Below, piece by piece: positions 9,494-18,897 of a stretch of DNA of 64,000 nt. The position numbers and the translations under genes were made by a program. The number at the start of each line of letters is the position of its first letter. Position 1 is the first letter of the stretch. The notes under the pieces were generated by a model, which had not been told where the DNA came from, did no database searches, and worked only from the letters and a program-made list of their open reading frames with translations. Source of the DNA: Bog-756 sp963727075 (lineage in GTDB: Bacteria > Actinomycetota > Acidimicrobiia > Acidimicrobiales > RAAP-2); NCBI GenBank assembly GCA_963727075.1, contig CAVSET010000001.1:620001-684000 (forward strand). The letters run 5' to 3'.

Positions 9494-10825
9494 GTGCACC
9501 GCGTGGTCATCGTGGGGGCCGGATTCGCCGGCCTGGCCGCCGCCCGAACCCTCATCGGTGAGCCGGTCGACGTGACCATCGTCGACCAGCGCAACTTCCA
9601 CACGTTCCAGCCGATGCTGTACGAGGTGGCCACGGCCGGGCTCGATTCGGGCGACGTGGCCTATCCCATCCGGGTCATCTTCGGCAAGGCCCCCAACGTG
9701 ACCTTCCGGTTCGCCCGGGTGACCGGCGTCGACTGGGACCAGCACCACGTCGCCCTGGAGGGGGCGGCTCCCCTGCCCTTCGACTCGATCATCGTGGCCA
9801 GCGGGGCCACGGCCAAGTTCTTCGGGATCCCCGGGGCGGCGGAGTTCAGCTTCCCCCTCTACACCCTGACCGACGCCAGGAGCCTCCGCGACCATGTGCT
9901 CCGTCGCTTCGAAGAGGCCGACGCCAATCCCTCCCGGGCGGGAAAGGGGCCCCTGACCTTCGTGGTGGTGGGCGGCGGGCCGACCGGAGTCGAGGTGGCG
10001 GGGGCGCTGGCCGAGCTGCTGGACGTGGCCGTCCGCCACGACGGCTTCCGGTTCGACCGGTCCATGGGCCGGATCATCCTGGTCGACGGGCTGGACCGGC
10101 TGCTGACGCCGTTCAAGGCGTCGGCGGCCGCCTACGCCGCCGACACCCTCCGGGGAAGGGGGGTCGAGCTCCACCTGGGGCGCATGGTGAAGAAGGTCAC
10201 CGACAGCTGCGTCGAGCTCGACGACGGGACGGAGATCCCGACCAACACCGTCGTGTGGGCCGGCGGGGTGACCGTCGAGGACACCATCGCCTCCCAGCTG
10301 TCGATACCGAGCGGCCCGAACGGTCGTCTGCGGGTGGAGGCCGACCTCTCGGTCGCCGGTCACGAGAACGCCTACGCCGTCGGCGATGCGGCCGCCGTCC
10401 CCTGGGGGTCGAGCTCGAAGGACCCTGACGCCATCTGCCCCCAGCTGGCCCAAGTGGCCATGCAGTCGGGGGCCCACGCCGCCCGCCAGGTCCTCCTCCG
10501 GATCGAAGGAAAGCCCACCCGAGCCTTCCGCTACCACGACAAGGGGATCATGGCCACCATCGGTCGGCGGGCGGCCATCACCCAGTTCCCCCGCGGCGCC
10601 GTCGTCCGGGGCACCCTCGGATGGCTGGCCTGGCTCGGCCTCCACATCGTCTACCTGATCGGGTTCCGGAACAAGATCGTCGTCCTGGTCAACTGGTCGT
10701 GGCGCTACCTCTCATGGGGCTCGGGACCGAGGGTCATCGTGGGCGACAAGCTCCAGATCACAGACCGGACCCCGCCCGGAGAGGGGGGCTCTCTCGACCC
10801 GGCGGGTCCGGCCGACTCGGGGTAG
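9494..10825 (+). CDS. ndh: Type II NADH:quinone oxidoreductase
   Basis: A 443-residue flavoprotein that passes electrons from NADH to quinone without pumping protons. The FAD dinucleotide fold VIVGAGFAGLAAA lies at residues 4-16, the NADH fold VVVGGGPTGVEVAG near 157-170, and a second FAD motif YAVGDAAAVPW near 294. A C-terminal hydrophobic stretch (GWLAWLGLHIVYLIGF, about 376-391) should bind the membrane. The frame is open upstream, but the GTG at 9494 begins the fold directly, leaving a likely leaderless or weak-SD start. Confidence 0.93.
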   Translation: MHRVVIVGAGFAGLAAARTLIGEPVDVTIVDQRNFHTFQPMLYEVATAGLDSGDVAYPIRVIFGKAPNVTFRFARVTGVDWDQHHVALEGAAPLPFDSIIVASGATAKFFGIPGAAEFSFPLYTLTDARSLRDHVLRRFEEADANPSRAGKGPLTFVVVGGGPTGVEVAGALAELLDVAVRHDGFRFDRSMGRIILVDGLDRLLTPFKASAAAYAADTLRGRGVELHLGRMVKKVTDSCVELDDGTEIPTNTVVWAGGVTVEDTIASQLSIPSGPNGRLRVEADLSVAGHENAYAVGDAAAVPWGSSSKDPDAICPQLAQVAMQSGAHAARQVLLRIEGKPTRAFRYHDKGIMATIGRRAAITQFPRGAVVRGTLGWLAWLGLHIVYLIGFRNKIVVLVNWSWRYLSWGSGPRVIVGDKLQITDRTPPGEGGSLDPAGPADSG

Positions 10826-10925
10826 CGGCCCGGCGAGGGGGCCGTGGGGGCGAGGAGCGCGGCTGCGATCAGGGGTCCGCCCCGATTCAGACCCCCGTCG
10901 GATCCGTCGGGGCCCGAGGGGTACG

Positions 10926-11564
10926 GTGATCAGAGTGGATGACGCGCTCGAACACATCGACCGGATGGTCCTGCAATTGTTCGCCCTGGTGGGCGAATCC
11001 GTCGCCGGTGCCACCCATGCCCTGCTCTCCGGGGACCGGGAAGCGGCCAAGGCGCTCGCCGACCGGGACGAGGTGGTCGACCAGCTCTACCACGACATCG
11101 AGGAGCTGACCCTCCAACAGCTCACGGTGGCCGGCATCACCTCGCCCAAGGACCTCAGGTTCCTGGTCACGGTGATCAGGATGCTCCCGGATCTCGAGCG
11201 CAACGGTGACCTGGCCGAGCATGTCGCTCGCCGGGCCGTCCGGGGGCTCGGATCGGAGCTCTCGGCCCGGAGCCGCGGCTTGGTCGAGCGGATGGGAGAG
11301 GTCGCCATCCACATGTGGCGGGCCACCACCGACGCCTACGCCGAGCAACTGCCCTTGTCCGCCTCCCATGTCGACGTCCTCGATGACGAGATGGACGACC
11401 TCCATGTGAGCCTGACCGTCGAGGTCGTGGCCGGGACCATGCCGTTGCCGGTCGCCGTCGAGCTGGCCATGATCGCCCGCTTCTACGAGCGGTTCGGCGA
11501 CCACGCCGTCAATCTGGCCAAGCGGGTGGCGATGCTGGCGCCCTCCACCACACCATCGCCGTAA
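10926..11564 (+). CDS. phoU: PhoU-domain phosphate regulator
   Basis: A 212-residue all-helical protein with two PhoU repeats; the acidic metal-site stretches are IRMLPDLERNGDLAEH (about residue 87) and ARFYERFGDHAVNLAK (about 185). PhoU links Pst transport to the PhoR/PhoB sensor pair. No pst or phoR gene is adjacent here. Starts at GTG 10926 and GTG 10935 are both possible; neither has a clear ribosome site. It follows ndh by about 100 bases on the same strand. Confidence 0.9.
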   Translation: MIRVDDALEHIDRMVLQLFALVGESVAGATHALLSGDREAAKALADRDEVVDQLYHDIEELTLQQLTVAGITSPKDLRFLVTVIRMLPDLERNGDLAEHVARRAVRGLGSELSARSRGLVERMGEVAIHMWRATTDAYAEQLPLSASHVDVLDDEMDDLHVSLTVEVVAGTMPLPVAVELAMIARFYERFGDHAVNLAKRVAMLAPSTTPSP

Positions 11565-11628
11565 GGGCTCGCCGGGAGCTCCGGGCCGGGGGCTCGCCCC
11601 GAGCTCTCGAGGGTCGCCGGCAGAACAG

Positions 11629-12672
11629 CTAGCCGGCGGTGCGGGCGGGGACGATGCCGGCGGACACCAGCGCCTCGGCGATCTGGATGGCGTTGAGCGC
11701 CGCTCCCTTGCGCAGGTTGTCACCGCTCACGAACAGGGCCAGCCGGTTGTCGGCGCCGGCGGCCCGGATGCGCCCGACCAGCGAGGGATCCCGGCCGGCC
11801 GCCCGCAACGGGGTGGGCAGCTCGGCCAGCTCGACCCCGGGCGCGCCAGCCAGCACCTCGGTGGCCCGTTCGGGGCTCAGGGCCTGGCCGAACTCGGCCA
11901 CGATGGACAGCGAGTGCCCGGTGAACACCGGGACTCGCACACAGGTGCAGGTGACGTCCAGGTCGGGCAGACCGAGGATCTTCCGGCTCTCGTCGCGGAA
12001 CTTCTGCTCCTCGCTGGTCTCGCCCGAGCCGTCGTCCACCTGATGGCCGGCCAGCGGCACCACGTTGTGGGCGATGGTGTCGGGGAACTTGACCGGCGGC
12101 GGCGCTTCGACGGCGCGACCGTCGGAGGTCAGGGCGGCGGCGCCGTCGACCGTCTTGAGCAGCTGCATCTCGAGCTCGGCGACGCCGGCCAGTCCCGCCC
12201 CCGAGACCGCCTGGTAGGTGGAGACGACCAGGCGGCGGAGACCGGCCGCCTCGTCGAGCGGCTTGAGGACCGGCATCCCGACCATCGTCGTGCAGTTGGG
12301 GTTGGCCACGATCCCCTTGGGGATGGATCTGAGGGTGGCGCCGTTGACTTCGGGCACCACCAACGGGACCTCGGGGTCCATGCGCCAGGCCGATGAGTTG
12401 TCGATGACCACGGCTCCGGCCGAGGCGAACCTCGGCGCCAGCTGGCGGGAGGCCGGCGCACCGCTGGAGAACAGGACCAGGTCCAATCCCGACAGATCGG
12501 CGGTGGCGGCGTCCTCGACCAGCAGCTCCTCACCCTGGAAGGGGAGACGGCGACCGGCCGAGCGCGAGGAGGCGAACAGCCGCAGGTGGTCGACGGGGAA
12601 GCCGCGCTCCTCGAGCATCCCCCGCATGACCGTCCCGACCTGTCCGGTCGCACCCACCACCGCCACTCGCAT
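11629..12672 (-). CDS. asd: Aspartate-semialdehyde dehydrogenase
   Basis: A 347-residue enzyme reducing aspartyl phosphate to the semialdehyde for lysine, threonine and methionine synthesis. The NADP fold VVGATGQVG is at the N-terminus. The catalytic Cys is in NPNCTTMVGM (about residue 127) and the substrate His in RVPVFTGHS (about 245). The start is ATG 12672. It lies 85 bases downstream of aspartate kinase on the same strand, a standard actinobacterial lysC-asd pair. Confidence 0.96.
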   Translation of the reverse strand: MRVAVVGATGQVGTVMRGMLEERGFPVDHLRLFASSRSAGRRLPFQGEELLVEDAATADLSGLDLVLFSSGAPASRQLAPRFASAGAVVIDNSSAWRMDPEVPLVVPEVNGATLRSIPKGIVANPNCTTMVGMPVLKPLDEAAGLRRLVVSTYQAVSGAGLAGVAELEMQLLKTVDGAAALTSDGRAVEAPPPVKFPDTIAHNVVPLAGHQVDDGSGETSEEQKFRDESRKILGLPDLDVTCTCVRVPVFTGHSLSIVAEFGQALSPERATEVLAGAPGVELAELPTPLRAAGRDPSLVGRIRAAGADNRLALFVSGDNLRKGAALNAIQIAEALVSAGIVPARTAG

Positions 12673-12757
12673 GCTCGCCAGTCTACGGGAGGCCCGTCGG
12701 GACGAACGCCACCACCGAGGCCGATACGACGGCCGGCCGGCCAGGCGCGACCGTCGG

Positions 12758-13969
12758 TCAACCCAGGTCGAAGGCCTTGTGCAGGGCGCGGACCGCCCCT
12801 TCGGCCGCGGCCGAGCGGACCATGCAGGAGATGCGGATCGAGGACGTGGAGATCATCTCGATGTTGATGCCCTCGGCGGCCAGGGTCTCGAAGGTCAGCG
12901 CGGTGACACCGGGGTGGGTCTTCATCCCCGCCCCTACCAGTGACACCCGGGCCACGTCGTTGTCGCTGTTGACTCCGGTGGCTCCGAGCTCGGGCACCAG
13001 TGCCTGGCACACCTCGGTGCTGACGGCCAGGTCGTACTCGGGCACGGTGAAGGAGATGTCGGTCGTCCCGTGCAGCGAGGTGTTCTGCACGATCATGTCG
13101 ACGTTCACGTTCCGTTCGGCCAGCCCCCGGAACAGCTTGGCCGCCACACCGGGACGGTCCGGCACCCCGGTCACGGTGACCTTGGCCTCCGACACGTCAT
13201 GGGTCACCGCGGTCACAACTGCCTGCTCCATGCTCGGATCCTCCTCGTCGACCCAGGTACCCGGCTCCCAGGTGAAGCTGGAACGTACGTGCAGCGGCAC
13301 GTGGTGGTTCCGGGCGAACTCCACCGACCGCAGCGCCAGGACCCGGCCCCCGGTGGCCGAGATCTCGAGCATCTCCTCGTAGTCGATGCCGGCCAGCTTC
13401 TTCGCCGTGGGCACGATGCGCGGATCGGCGCTGAACACGCCGGGCACATCCGTGTAGATCTCGCAGACATCGGCGTCCAGCGCGGCGGCCAGGGCCACCG
13501 CCGTGGTGTCCGACCCGCCTCGCCCGAGCGTGGTCACGTCCCGCTCGACCGACATGCCCTGGAAGCCGGCCACCACCGGGACCCCGCCCCCGTCCAGCGT
13601 GGCCCGCAGGCGGTCGCCGCGGACCTCCACGATCTTGGCCCGGGTGTGGGCGGTGTCGGTGATGATCCCGGCCTGGCTCCCGGTGTACGAGGTGGCCTCC
13701 ACACCGAGCTCGGCCAGGGCCATGCACAGCAGCGACATGGAGATCCGCTCCCCGGCGCTGAGGAGCATGTCCACCTCGCGGGTGGGCTGGACGGAGCTCA
13801 CGTCGGCGGCCAGCCTGACCAGGTCGTCGGTGGCCCGGCCCATGGCGCTGACCACCACCACCACGCTGTCGCCGGCCCGGCGGGTGCGGGCCACGTGATC
13901 GGCCACGGCCCGGATCCGATCGGCGTCGGCGACCGACGTCCCACCGAATTTCTGCACCACCAACGGCAT
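12758..13969 (-). CDS. lysC: Aspartate kinase
   Basis: A 403-residue aspartokinase catalysing the first committed step of the aspartate family pathway. The kinase motif KFGGTSVAD is at residues 7-15; LSAGERIS and TLGRGGSDTTA complete the active site. Two ACT domains follow (about 265-400), where lysine/threonine feedback normally acts. Start ATG at 13969. Cotranscription with asd is likely from order and spacing. Confidence 0.96.
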   Translation of the reverse strand: MPLVVQKFGGTSVADADRIRAVADHVARTRRAGDSVVVVVSAMGRATDDLVRLAADVSSVQPTREVDMLLSAGERISMSLLCMALAELGVEATSYTGSQAGIITDTAHTRAKIVEVRGDRLRATLDGGGVPVVAGFQGMSVERDVTTLGRGGSDTTAVALAAALDADVCEIYTDVPGVFSADPRIVPTAKKLAGIDYEEMLEISATGGRVLALRSVEFARNHHVPLHVRSSFTWEPGTWVDEEDPSMEQAVVTAVTHDVSEAKVTVTGVPDRPGVAAKLFRGLAERNVNVDMIVQNTSLHGTTDISFTVPEYDLAVSTEVCQALVPELGATGVNSDNDVARVSLVGAGMKTHPGVTALTFETLAAEGINIEMISTSSIRISCMVRSAAAEGAVRALHKAFDLG

Positions 13970-14074
13970 GATGAGCCAAGGCTACAGGGGAGGTCTCACC
14001 CGGCCCTTCGTGACAGGTGGGAACGACCGAGGCGACACCGGTACCGAAGGGGCCAGCGGCTACCCTGTGGCCCC

Positions 14075-14914
14075 GTGAACCAAGAGAAACGACAGCGTCA
14101 GAAGGCCGGGCGCCAGGCTCGACTGGAGGCCGAGCAGAAGGCCCGCAAGCGCAGGCAGAACATCCGGCGGATCATCACCATCGCGGTCGTGGGCGTCATC
14201 GTGGTCGGGTTGTCCTATCTCATCTTCAAGCCCTCGGGGTCCAAGTCGGCCACCACCACCACCACGACCACGACCAGGCCGGCCCAGACCGGCGGCTCGG
14301 GCAACACCTCGCCGAGCGCCATCACCACCTCGGCCAACTGCCCGGCCAACTTCAGCACCACGCTCAACAAGCCGTCCTTCCGCACGCCGCCGATGACCAT
14401 CGACCCGTCGAAGACCTACACGGCCACCGTCACCACCGACCTCGGCCCCTTCACCGTCCAGCTCGACCCGAAGGCCGCCCCGAAGGCCACGAACAGCTTC
14501 GTCTACCTCGCTGACAAGCACTTCTTCGATTGCATCGTGTTCCACCGGGTCATCCAGAGCTTCATGGACCAGACCGGCGATCCCACCGGAACCGGCACCG
14601 GCGGGCCCGGCTACCAATTCACCGAAGCCGGCCCGGCCACCGCCAACCCGCAGTACCCGATCGGATCGGTGGCCATGGCCAACTCCAACAATCCGGCCAC
14701 CACCGACCCGAACACCAACGGCAGCCAGTTCTTCATCGTCACCGGGGCGGTCGGTGAGAGCCTGGCGCCGGACTACACGCTGTTCGGCAAAGTGACCTCG
14801 GGGCTGGACGTGGTGAACAAGATCAACGCCGACGGGGCGGCCTCCTCGACCAGTCAGACCGGCACCCCGGTCACGCTGCACCGGATGGTGTCGGTCACGA
14901 CCACGGCGTCCTGA
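14075..14914 (+). CDS. Membrane-anchored cyclophilin-type peptidyl-prolyl isomerase
   Basis: A 279-residue protein: basic N-terminus with coiled-coil character, one membrane helix (about residues 29-48), a threonine-rich linker with eight consecutive Thr, then an extracytoplasmic cyclophilin domain (about 108-277). Family motifs include FHRVIQSFMDQTGDPTGTG and NGSQFFIVTG. It should speed proline isomerisation during folding outside the membrane. The GTG at 14075 begins the basic segment; the long open frame upstream is antisense to lysC. The neighbour at 15066 is a soluble paralogue. Confidence 0.9.
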   Translation: MNQEKRQRQKAGRQARLEAEQKARKRRQNIRRIITIAVVGVIVVGLSYLIFKPSGSKSATTTTTTTTRPAQTGGSGNTSPSAITTSANCPANFSTTLNKPSFRTPPMTIDPSKTYTATVTTDLGPFTVQLDPKAAPKATNSFVYLADKHFFDCIVFHRVIQSFMDQTGDPTGTGTGGPGYQFTEAGPATANPQYPIGSVAMANSNNPATTDPNTNGSQFFIVTGAVGESLAPDYTLFGKVTSGLDVVNKINADGAASSTSQTGTPVTLHRMVSVTTTAS

Positions 14915-15002
14915 CCGGCCGCGGGCGGGGACGGGCCACCGTCGAGTGCTGTCACACTTCCTACCGCCACACCTCACCGCCACCGCTCCACCTCCACACA
15001 AC

Positions 15003-15052
15003 ACCTGCGAGCCCCGACCACTGACACATCACCTGTGAAACCCGACCACTGA
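15003..15052. repeat. 22-bp imperfect direct repeat upstream of second cyclophilin
   Basis: ACCTG(C/T)GA(G/A)(C/A)CCCGACCACTGA occurs at 15003-15024 and 15031-15052, identical at 19 of 22 positions with 28-base spacing. The second copy ends just before the ribosome site of the following gene, so it may be a transcriptional or translational control element. No function is known. Confidence 0.5.
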
Positions 15053-15065
15053 AAAGGACGTGCCC

Positions 15066-15620
15066 ATGACCCCAGACATCCCGGCCGCCGACGGCTCCAG
15101 CCCGAAGACCCAACGGTTCGACGCACCGCCGCCGATGGTCATCGACCCGGCCAAGCGCTACCGCGCCGAGATGGCCACCTCGAAGGGCACCATCACCATC
15201 GCCCTCGATTCGGTCGGCGCGCCGAACACCGTCAACAACTTCGTCTTCCTGTCCCGGTGGCACTACTACGACGACATCGTCTTCCACCGGATCATCCCGG
15301 GCTTCATGGCCCAGGGTGGGGACCCCGAGGGATCCGGGCGAGGTGGTCCCGGCTACCGGTTCGACGACGAGCTCCCCGCTCCCGGTCGCTACGAGGTCGG
15401 ATCGGTGGCCATGGCCAACGCCGGGCCCAACACCAACGGCAGCCAGTTCTTCATCGTGAGCGGGCCGGACGGATGCGCCCTCCCCCCCAGCTACTCGCTG
15501 TTCGGGAAGGTGGTGAAGGGCCTCGACGTGGTGCAGGCCATCGAGTCGGTGGGCAGTCGCTCCGGGGCACCGTCGGAACAGGTGACGATCAATTCGGTGA
15601 CCATCTCGGAGTCGGACTGA
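15066..15620 (+). CDS. Cytoplasmic cyclophilin-type peptidyl-prolyl isomerase
   Basis: A 184-residue cyclophilin without signal or membrane helix. Motifs FHRIIPGFMAQGGDPEGSG and NGSQFFIVSGPDG show an intact active-site region. ATG 15066 was preferred over the in-frame GTG at 15060 because AAGGA at 15054-15058 is seven bases from the ATG but one from the GTG. It is a tandem paralogue of the anchored isomerase upstream, sharing the same domain order around the active site. Confidence 0.93.
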   Translation: MTPDIPAADGSSPKTQRFDAPPPMVIDPAKRYRAEMATSKGTITIALDSVGAPNTVNNFVFLSRWHYYDDIVFHRIIPGFMAQGGDPEGSGRGGPGYRFDDELPAPGRYEVGSVAMANAGPNTNGSQFFIVSGPDGCALPPSYSLFGKVVKGLDVVQAIESVGSRSGAPSEQVTINSVTISESD

Positions 15621-15657
15621 GCAAACCGGGCTACCGGACCGGCCGCGCCCGCATGGG

Positions 15658-16350
15658 TCAGGCCGGCAGGGCACCGAGCCCGGACTCGGCCCGGGCACCG
15701 TCGAGGAAGACCACGACCTCCCCGACACCGGCCGAGCGCCAGCCGCCACCGGGGTCGCGGATGAGCGCGGTCCGCTCGGGGATGCCGGCTACCGGCGTGC
15801 CGGCCGGGGCCAGATGCACGGAGCGATGGAGCTTCTCGCCGTGCCCGTCCTCGTGGACGTCGCCGAAATGCGGGACCACCGCCACGCCGGAGAGCAGGCC
15901 CAGCCCGATGGTGAGACCCCCACCCCGGGCGTCCACCATCGGGTCGGTGAGGGCCATGGCCGCTCCCGACGACCCGACCACGACCGCACCGTGGTTCCAC
16001 GCCTCGAGCAGGGCGGCCCACACCAACGAGTTCTTCAGCACGCTCCGGATGTGCATCGGGGAGCTGCCGGCCACATAGACGAGCCGGGCGGCGCGCATGA
16101 CCGCGGCCGCGCCGGCGTCCTCGGCATCGGACCGGGCCAGGACCATGAGCCCCTCGACCTGGGCGCCGAGGGACGCGAACCACTCGCCGGCCTGGACCAC
16201 CAGCCGTTCGGGGTGCTCGTAGGCCGCCGCCGTCGGCAGCACCAGCACCTGGTCGGAGCCCGAGGCGGCCAGGAGCTCGGCGTCGAACGAGCACCCGTCG
16301 CGCCACTCGCCCCCGCCCACCAGTGCCAGCACTCCCCGAGATTGGTCCAT
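15658..16350 (-). CDS. Peptidase S51 / cyanophycinase-like hydrolase
   Basis: A 230-residue protein of the class I glutamine-amidotransferase-like fold. The nucleophile elbow is VVGSSGAAMAL (about residue 120), matching the Ser of S51 dipeptidase E and cyanophycinase. LVYVAGSSPMHIRS precedes it. Substrate is uncertain: a dipeptidase or a degrader of a storage polypeptide are both possible. ATG 16350 is preferred to the TTG two codons upstream. It converges with the cyclophilin gene. Confidence 0.8.
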   Translation of the reverse strand: MDQSRGVLALVGGGEWRDGCSFDAELLAASGSDQVLVLPTAAAYEHPERLVVQAGEWFASLGAQVEGLMVLARSDAEDAGAAAVMRAARLVYVAGSSPMHIRSVLKNSLVWAALLEAWNHGAVVVGSSGAAMALTDPMVDARGGGLTIGLGLLSGVAVVPHFGDVHEDGHGEKLHRSVHLAPAGTPVAGIPERTALIRDPGGGWRSAGVGEVVVFLDGARAESGLGALPA

Positions 16351-16386
16351 CGGCAAACTGTAGAGGTCGGTGCCGCCGAGCCGGCG

Positions 16387-17835
16387 CTACGGCGTGAGGA
16401 CCGGGGCGGAGCGTCGCATGAGCCGTCCCATCGCCTCGCACACCTCGGTGGCCAAGGCCAGCGAGTCGGACACGATGCCCATGATCATGAACCCGTGGAT
16501 CTGGTCGTCGTACCGGCGGTGCTCGACCTCCACGCCCGCGCCGAGGAGGGCCTGGGCGTAGCTCACCCCGTCGTCCCTCAGCGGGTCGAAGCCGGCCGTC
16601 ACCACCAGCGCCGGGGCCAGGCCGCGCAGGTCCCCGGCCAACAGCGGTGAGGCGGCCGGCGCCTCCCAGTCGGCCCGATCGGGCAGGTACTGGTCCCGGT
16701 AGAACTCCATGGTCGGCTGGGTCAGCAGGAAGCCGTCGGCCAGGGCGCGCATCGACGCGCACTCGAGCCGGGCGTCGACCACCGGATAGACCAACCCCTG
16801 GGCCACCGGGGGCGGCACGGAGCCGCGGCCCGGGCCCGGGCGGGTGAGCTGGGCCACCACGGCGGCCAGGTTCCCGCCGGCGCTGTCGCCCATGACGCCG
16901 ATGTGACCGGCGGCGATGCCGAGCTCGTCGCCGTGCTCGTGCACCCAGGTGTAAGCGGCCAGGGCGTCGTCGACGGCCGCCGGGAACGGGTGCTCGGGGG
17001 CGAGCCGGTAGTCGACCGCCGCCACCAGGCACCCGCTCGCCGCGGCCAGGATCCGGCACAGTGCGTCGTGGGTGTCGAGGTCGCCCGTGACCCATCCGCC
17101 GCCGTGGAAGTAGACGATGGCCGGAGGCCGGAGAAGGCTTCCCGGCCCGCCCCCGAGCCCCGAACCGAACTGGCGGTAGAGCCGGATGCCGATGGGCGGC
17201 GCGCCGTCGGCCCCGGGGATGACCCGGCCGGACACGTAGACGTCGGTGCGCACCGGCATGACGGCGCGGGCGGCGCGCCGCAGCTGTCGGCGCATGACCA
17301 CCGGGTCGAGCGTCTCGGCACCGGGAGAGCCGTTCTTGGTGCCGCCGAACCGATCGGCCACACCGATCATGGCCTGGATGCCCGGATTGAGCACCCGGCC
17401 GCCCCGCTCCACCGGCTCCCTCGCTCCGAGCAATGAGAGAACGGCGTCGGGGTGGCGGAGGAGACCGGCCAGGGCCCGGGTCACCACCGGCCACTGCTCG
17501 TTGGCCCGCTGGGCCCGGCGGCTGTAGAGGTCGGGGTTGCGAGACCGGCCGCGCCCGCCCGGCGCCCGGTCGGGCCAGGCCGCCACCCCTGGGTCGCGCC
17601 CGCCACCTTCCGGTCCGGTCATCGGTTGGCGGTGGTCGGGGGAGGCCGCACCGGTCCTGGCTCGCCGCTTGGCCGGGCTGGTGGACCGGGCGGTCGTCTT
17701 GCCGGCGTCGGCCGTCTTGATGGGGGCCGGCTTGGTGCCGGCCGTCTTGATGGGGGCCGGCTTGGTGGGGCGGGCCCTCGGAGCCGGTGCCGCTGCGCTC
17801 CCCGCCGATTTGGACCTGTCCGTCGAGCTGTCCAT
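16387..17835 (-). CDS. Alpha/beta-hydrolase fold-3 esterase (HSL family) with basic N-terminal tail
   Basis: A 482-residue protein. Residues about 1-75 are an unusual Lys/Pro/Ala-rich tail containing a tandem repeat of TKPAPIKTAG type. The hormone-sensitive-lipase-like esterase domain has the oxyanion HGGGW (about residue 250), nucleophile GDSAGGN (about 320), and acid/base DPLRDDG and QIHGF near the end. It likely cleaves short to medium acyl esters. ATG 17835 is followed in frame to the catalytic domain; the tail may bind polyanions or be dispensable. It diverges from the 3-hydroxyacyl-CoA dehydrogenase gene. Confidence 0.88.
   Translation of the reverse strand: MDSSTDRSKSAGSAAAPAPRARPTKPAPIKTAGTKPAPIKTADAGKTTARSTSPAKRRARTGAASPDHRQPMTGPEGGGRDPGVAAWPDRAPGGRGRSRNPDLYSRRAQRANEQWPVVTRALAGLLRHPDAVLSLLGAREPVERGGRVLNPGIQAMIGVADRFGGTKNGSPGAETLDPVVMRRQLRRAARAVMPVRTDVYVSGRVIPGADGAPPIGIRLYRQFGSGLGGGPGSLLRPPAIVYFHGGGWVTGDLDTHDALCRILAAASGCLVAAVDYRLAPEHPFPAAVDDALAAYTWVHEHGDELGIAAGHIGVMGDSAGGNLAAVVAQLTRPGPGRGSVPPPVAQGLVYPVVDARLECASMRALADGFLLTQPTMEFYRDQYLPDRADWEAPAASPLLAGDLRGLAPALVVTAGFDPLRDDGVSYAQALLGAGVEVEHRRYDDQIHGFMIMGIVSDSLALATEVCEAMGRLMRRSAPVLTP
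17711..17767. repeat. 30-bp tandem repeat inside the esterase tail
   Basis: A 27-base block (17711-17737) recurs exactly at 17741-17767, a 30-base period that keeps reading frame and adds ten residues to the basic tail of the esterase. This is a recent-looking in-frame duplication. Confidence 0.8.
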
Positions 17836-17985
17836 CGCCCCATCGTGTCGGGCGGCGCCGGGACATGGCAAACCCTCCGCCCGAGGGCCATGGCCAGCCA
17901 CTTCGGAACGTCCTGCCTGTTCAGGGCGGTGGACCCCCGGGCGGCCCCCGGCGATGTCGGTCAGACCCCGTTAGCATCCCTGTCC

Positions 17986-18843
17986 ATGTCCATCGCGCGC
18001 GTCGGAATCGTCGGATCGGGGATCATGGGCTCGGGCATCGCCGAGACCGCCGCGGTGAATGGATTCGAGGTGGTGCTCAGATCCCGCAGCCAGTCCACCG
18101 CCGATGCCACCGTGGCCGCACTGGAGAAGTCGCTCAACCGCCAGGTCGAGAAGGGAAAGAGGACCGAGGCCGAGCGGGACGAGGCGTTGGCCCGGGTCAC
18201 CCCCACCTCCGAGCTCGCCGCCCTGAAGGACGTCGACCTGGTCATCGAGTCGGTCGTCGAGGACCTGGCGGTCAAGAAGGAGCTCTTCAACGAGCTCGAC
18301 CGGATCACCGGCGATACGACCATCCTGGCCACCAACACCTCAACCCTCCCGGTGATCGAGCTGGCCATGCAGACCGGGCGCCCCGACAAGGTGTGCGGCG
18401 TGCACTTCTTCAACCCGGCCCCGGTGATGGAGCTGGTCGAGCTGGTCAAGCCGCTGACCGCCTCCGACGAGACGCTGGCCGCGGTGCGGGCGTTCGCCGA
18501 GGCCTGCGGGAAGACGCCGGTGGAGGTGAAGGACCAGGCCGGCTTCATCGTGAACGCCCTCCTGTTCCCCTACCTCAACAATGCCATCCGCCTCTACGAG
18601 CAGGGGGTGGCGTCCATCGCCGACATCGACGCCGCCATGAAGGGCGGTTGTGGCTTCCCGATGGGGCCCTTCGCCCTGCTCGACCTGGTGGGGCTGGACA
18701 CCTCGTTGGCCATCCTCGATGCGCTCTACCAGGAGTTCCGCGATCCCAACTATGCCGCCGTGCCGTTGCTGCGGCGGATGGTCGCCGCCGAGCAGCTGGG
18801 TCGCAAATCGGGCCGCGGCTTCCTCGACTACCAGAAGAAGTAG
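17986..18843 (+). CDS. 3-hydroxybutyryl-CoA dehydrogenase
   Basis: A 285-residue 3-hydroxyacyl-CoA dehydrogenase interconverting acetoacetyl-CoA and 3-hydroxybutyryl-CoA. The NAD fold VGIVGSGIMGSGIAE is at residues 6-20. The catalytic His is in GVHFFNPAPVMELVE (about residue 138), with a Glu in the same segment. Length is right for the stand-alone enzyme. The ATG at 17986 fits; no strong ribosome site is seen. It lies 54 bases before the ethylmalonyl-CoA mutase gene on the same strand, so it probably feeds the crotonyl-CoA branch. Confidence 0.92.
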   Translation: MSIARVGIVGSGIMGSGIAETAAVNGFEVVLRSRSQSTADATVAALEKSLNRQVEKGKRTEAERDEALARVTPTSELAALKDVDLVIESVVEDLAVKKELFNELDRITGDTTILATNTSTLPVIELAMQTGRPDKVCGVHFFNPAPVMELVELVKPLTASDETLAAVRAFAEACGKTPVEVKDQAGFIVNALLFPYLNNAIRLYEQGVASIADIDAAMKGGCGFPMGPFALLDLVGLDTSLAILDALYQEFRDPNYAAVPLLRRMVAAEQLGRKSGRGFLDYQKK

Positions 18844-18897
18844 GCGCTCCGAGCCGGTGCATTTCTCCCGAGGCCCCGCCGGGACCAGAATGGTGGC

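Noticed and set aside
15491..17866. 791-codon minus-strand open frame
   Set aside because: It overlaps two better supported genes in another frame and is Arg/Gly/Pro shadow.
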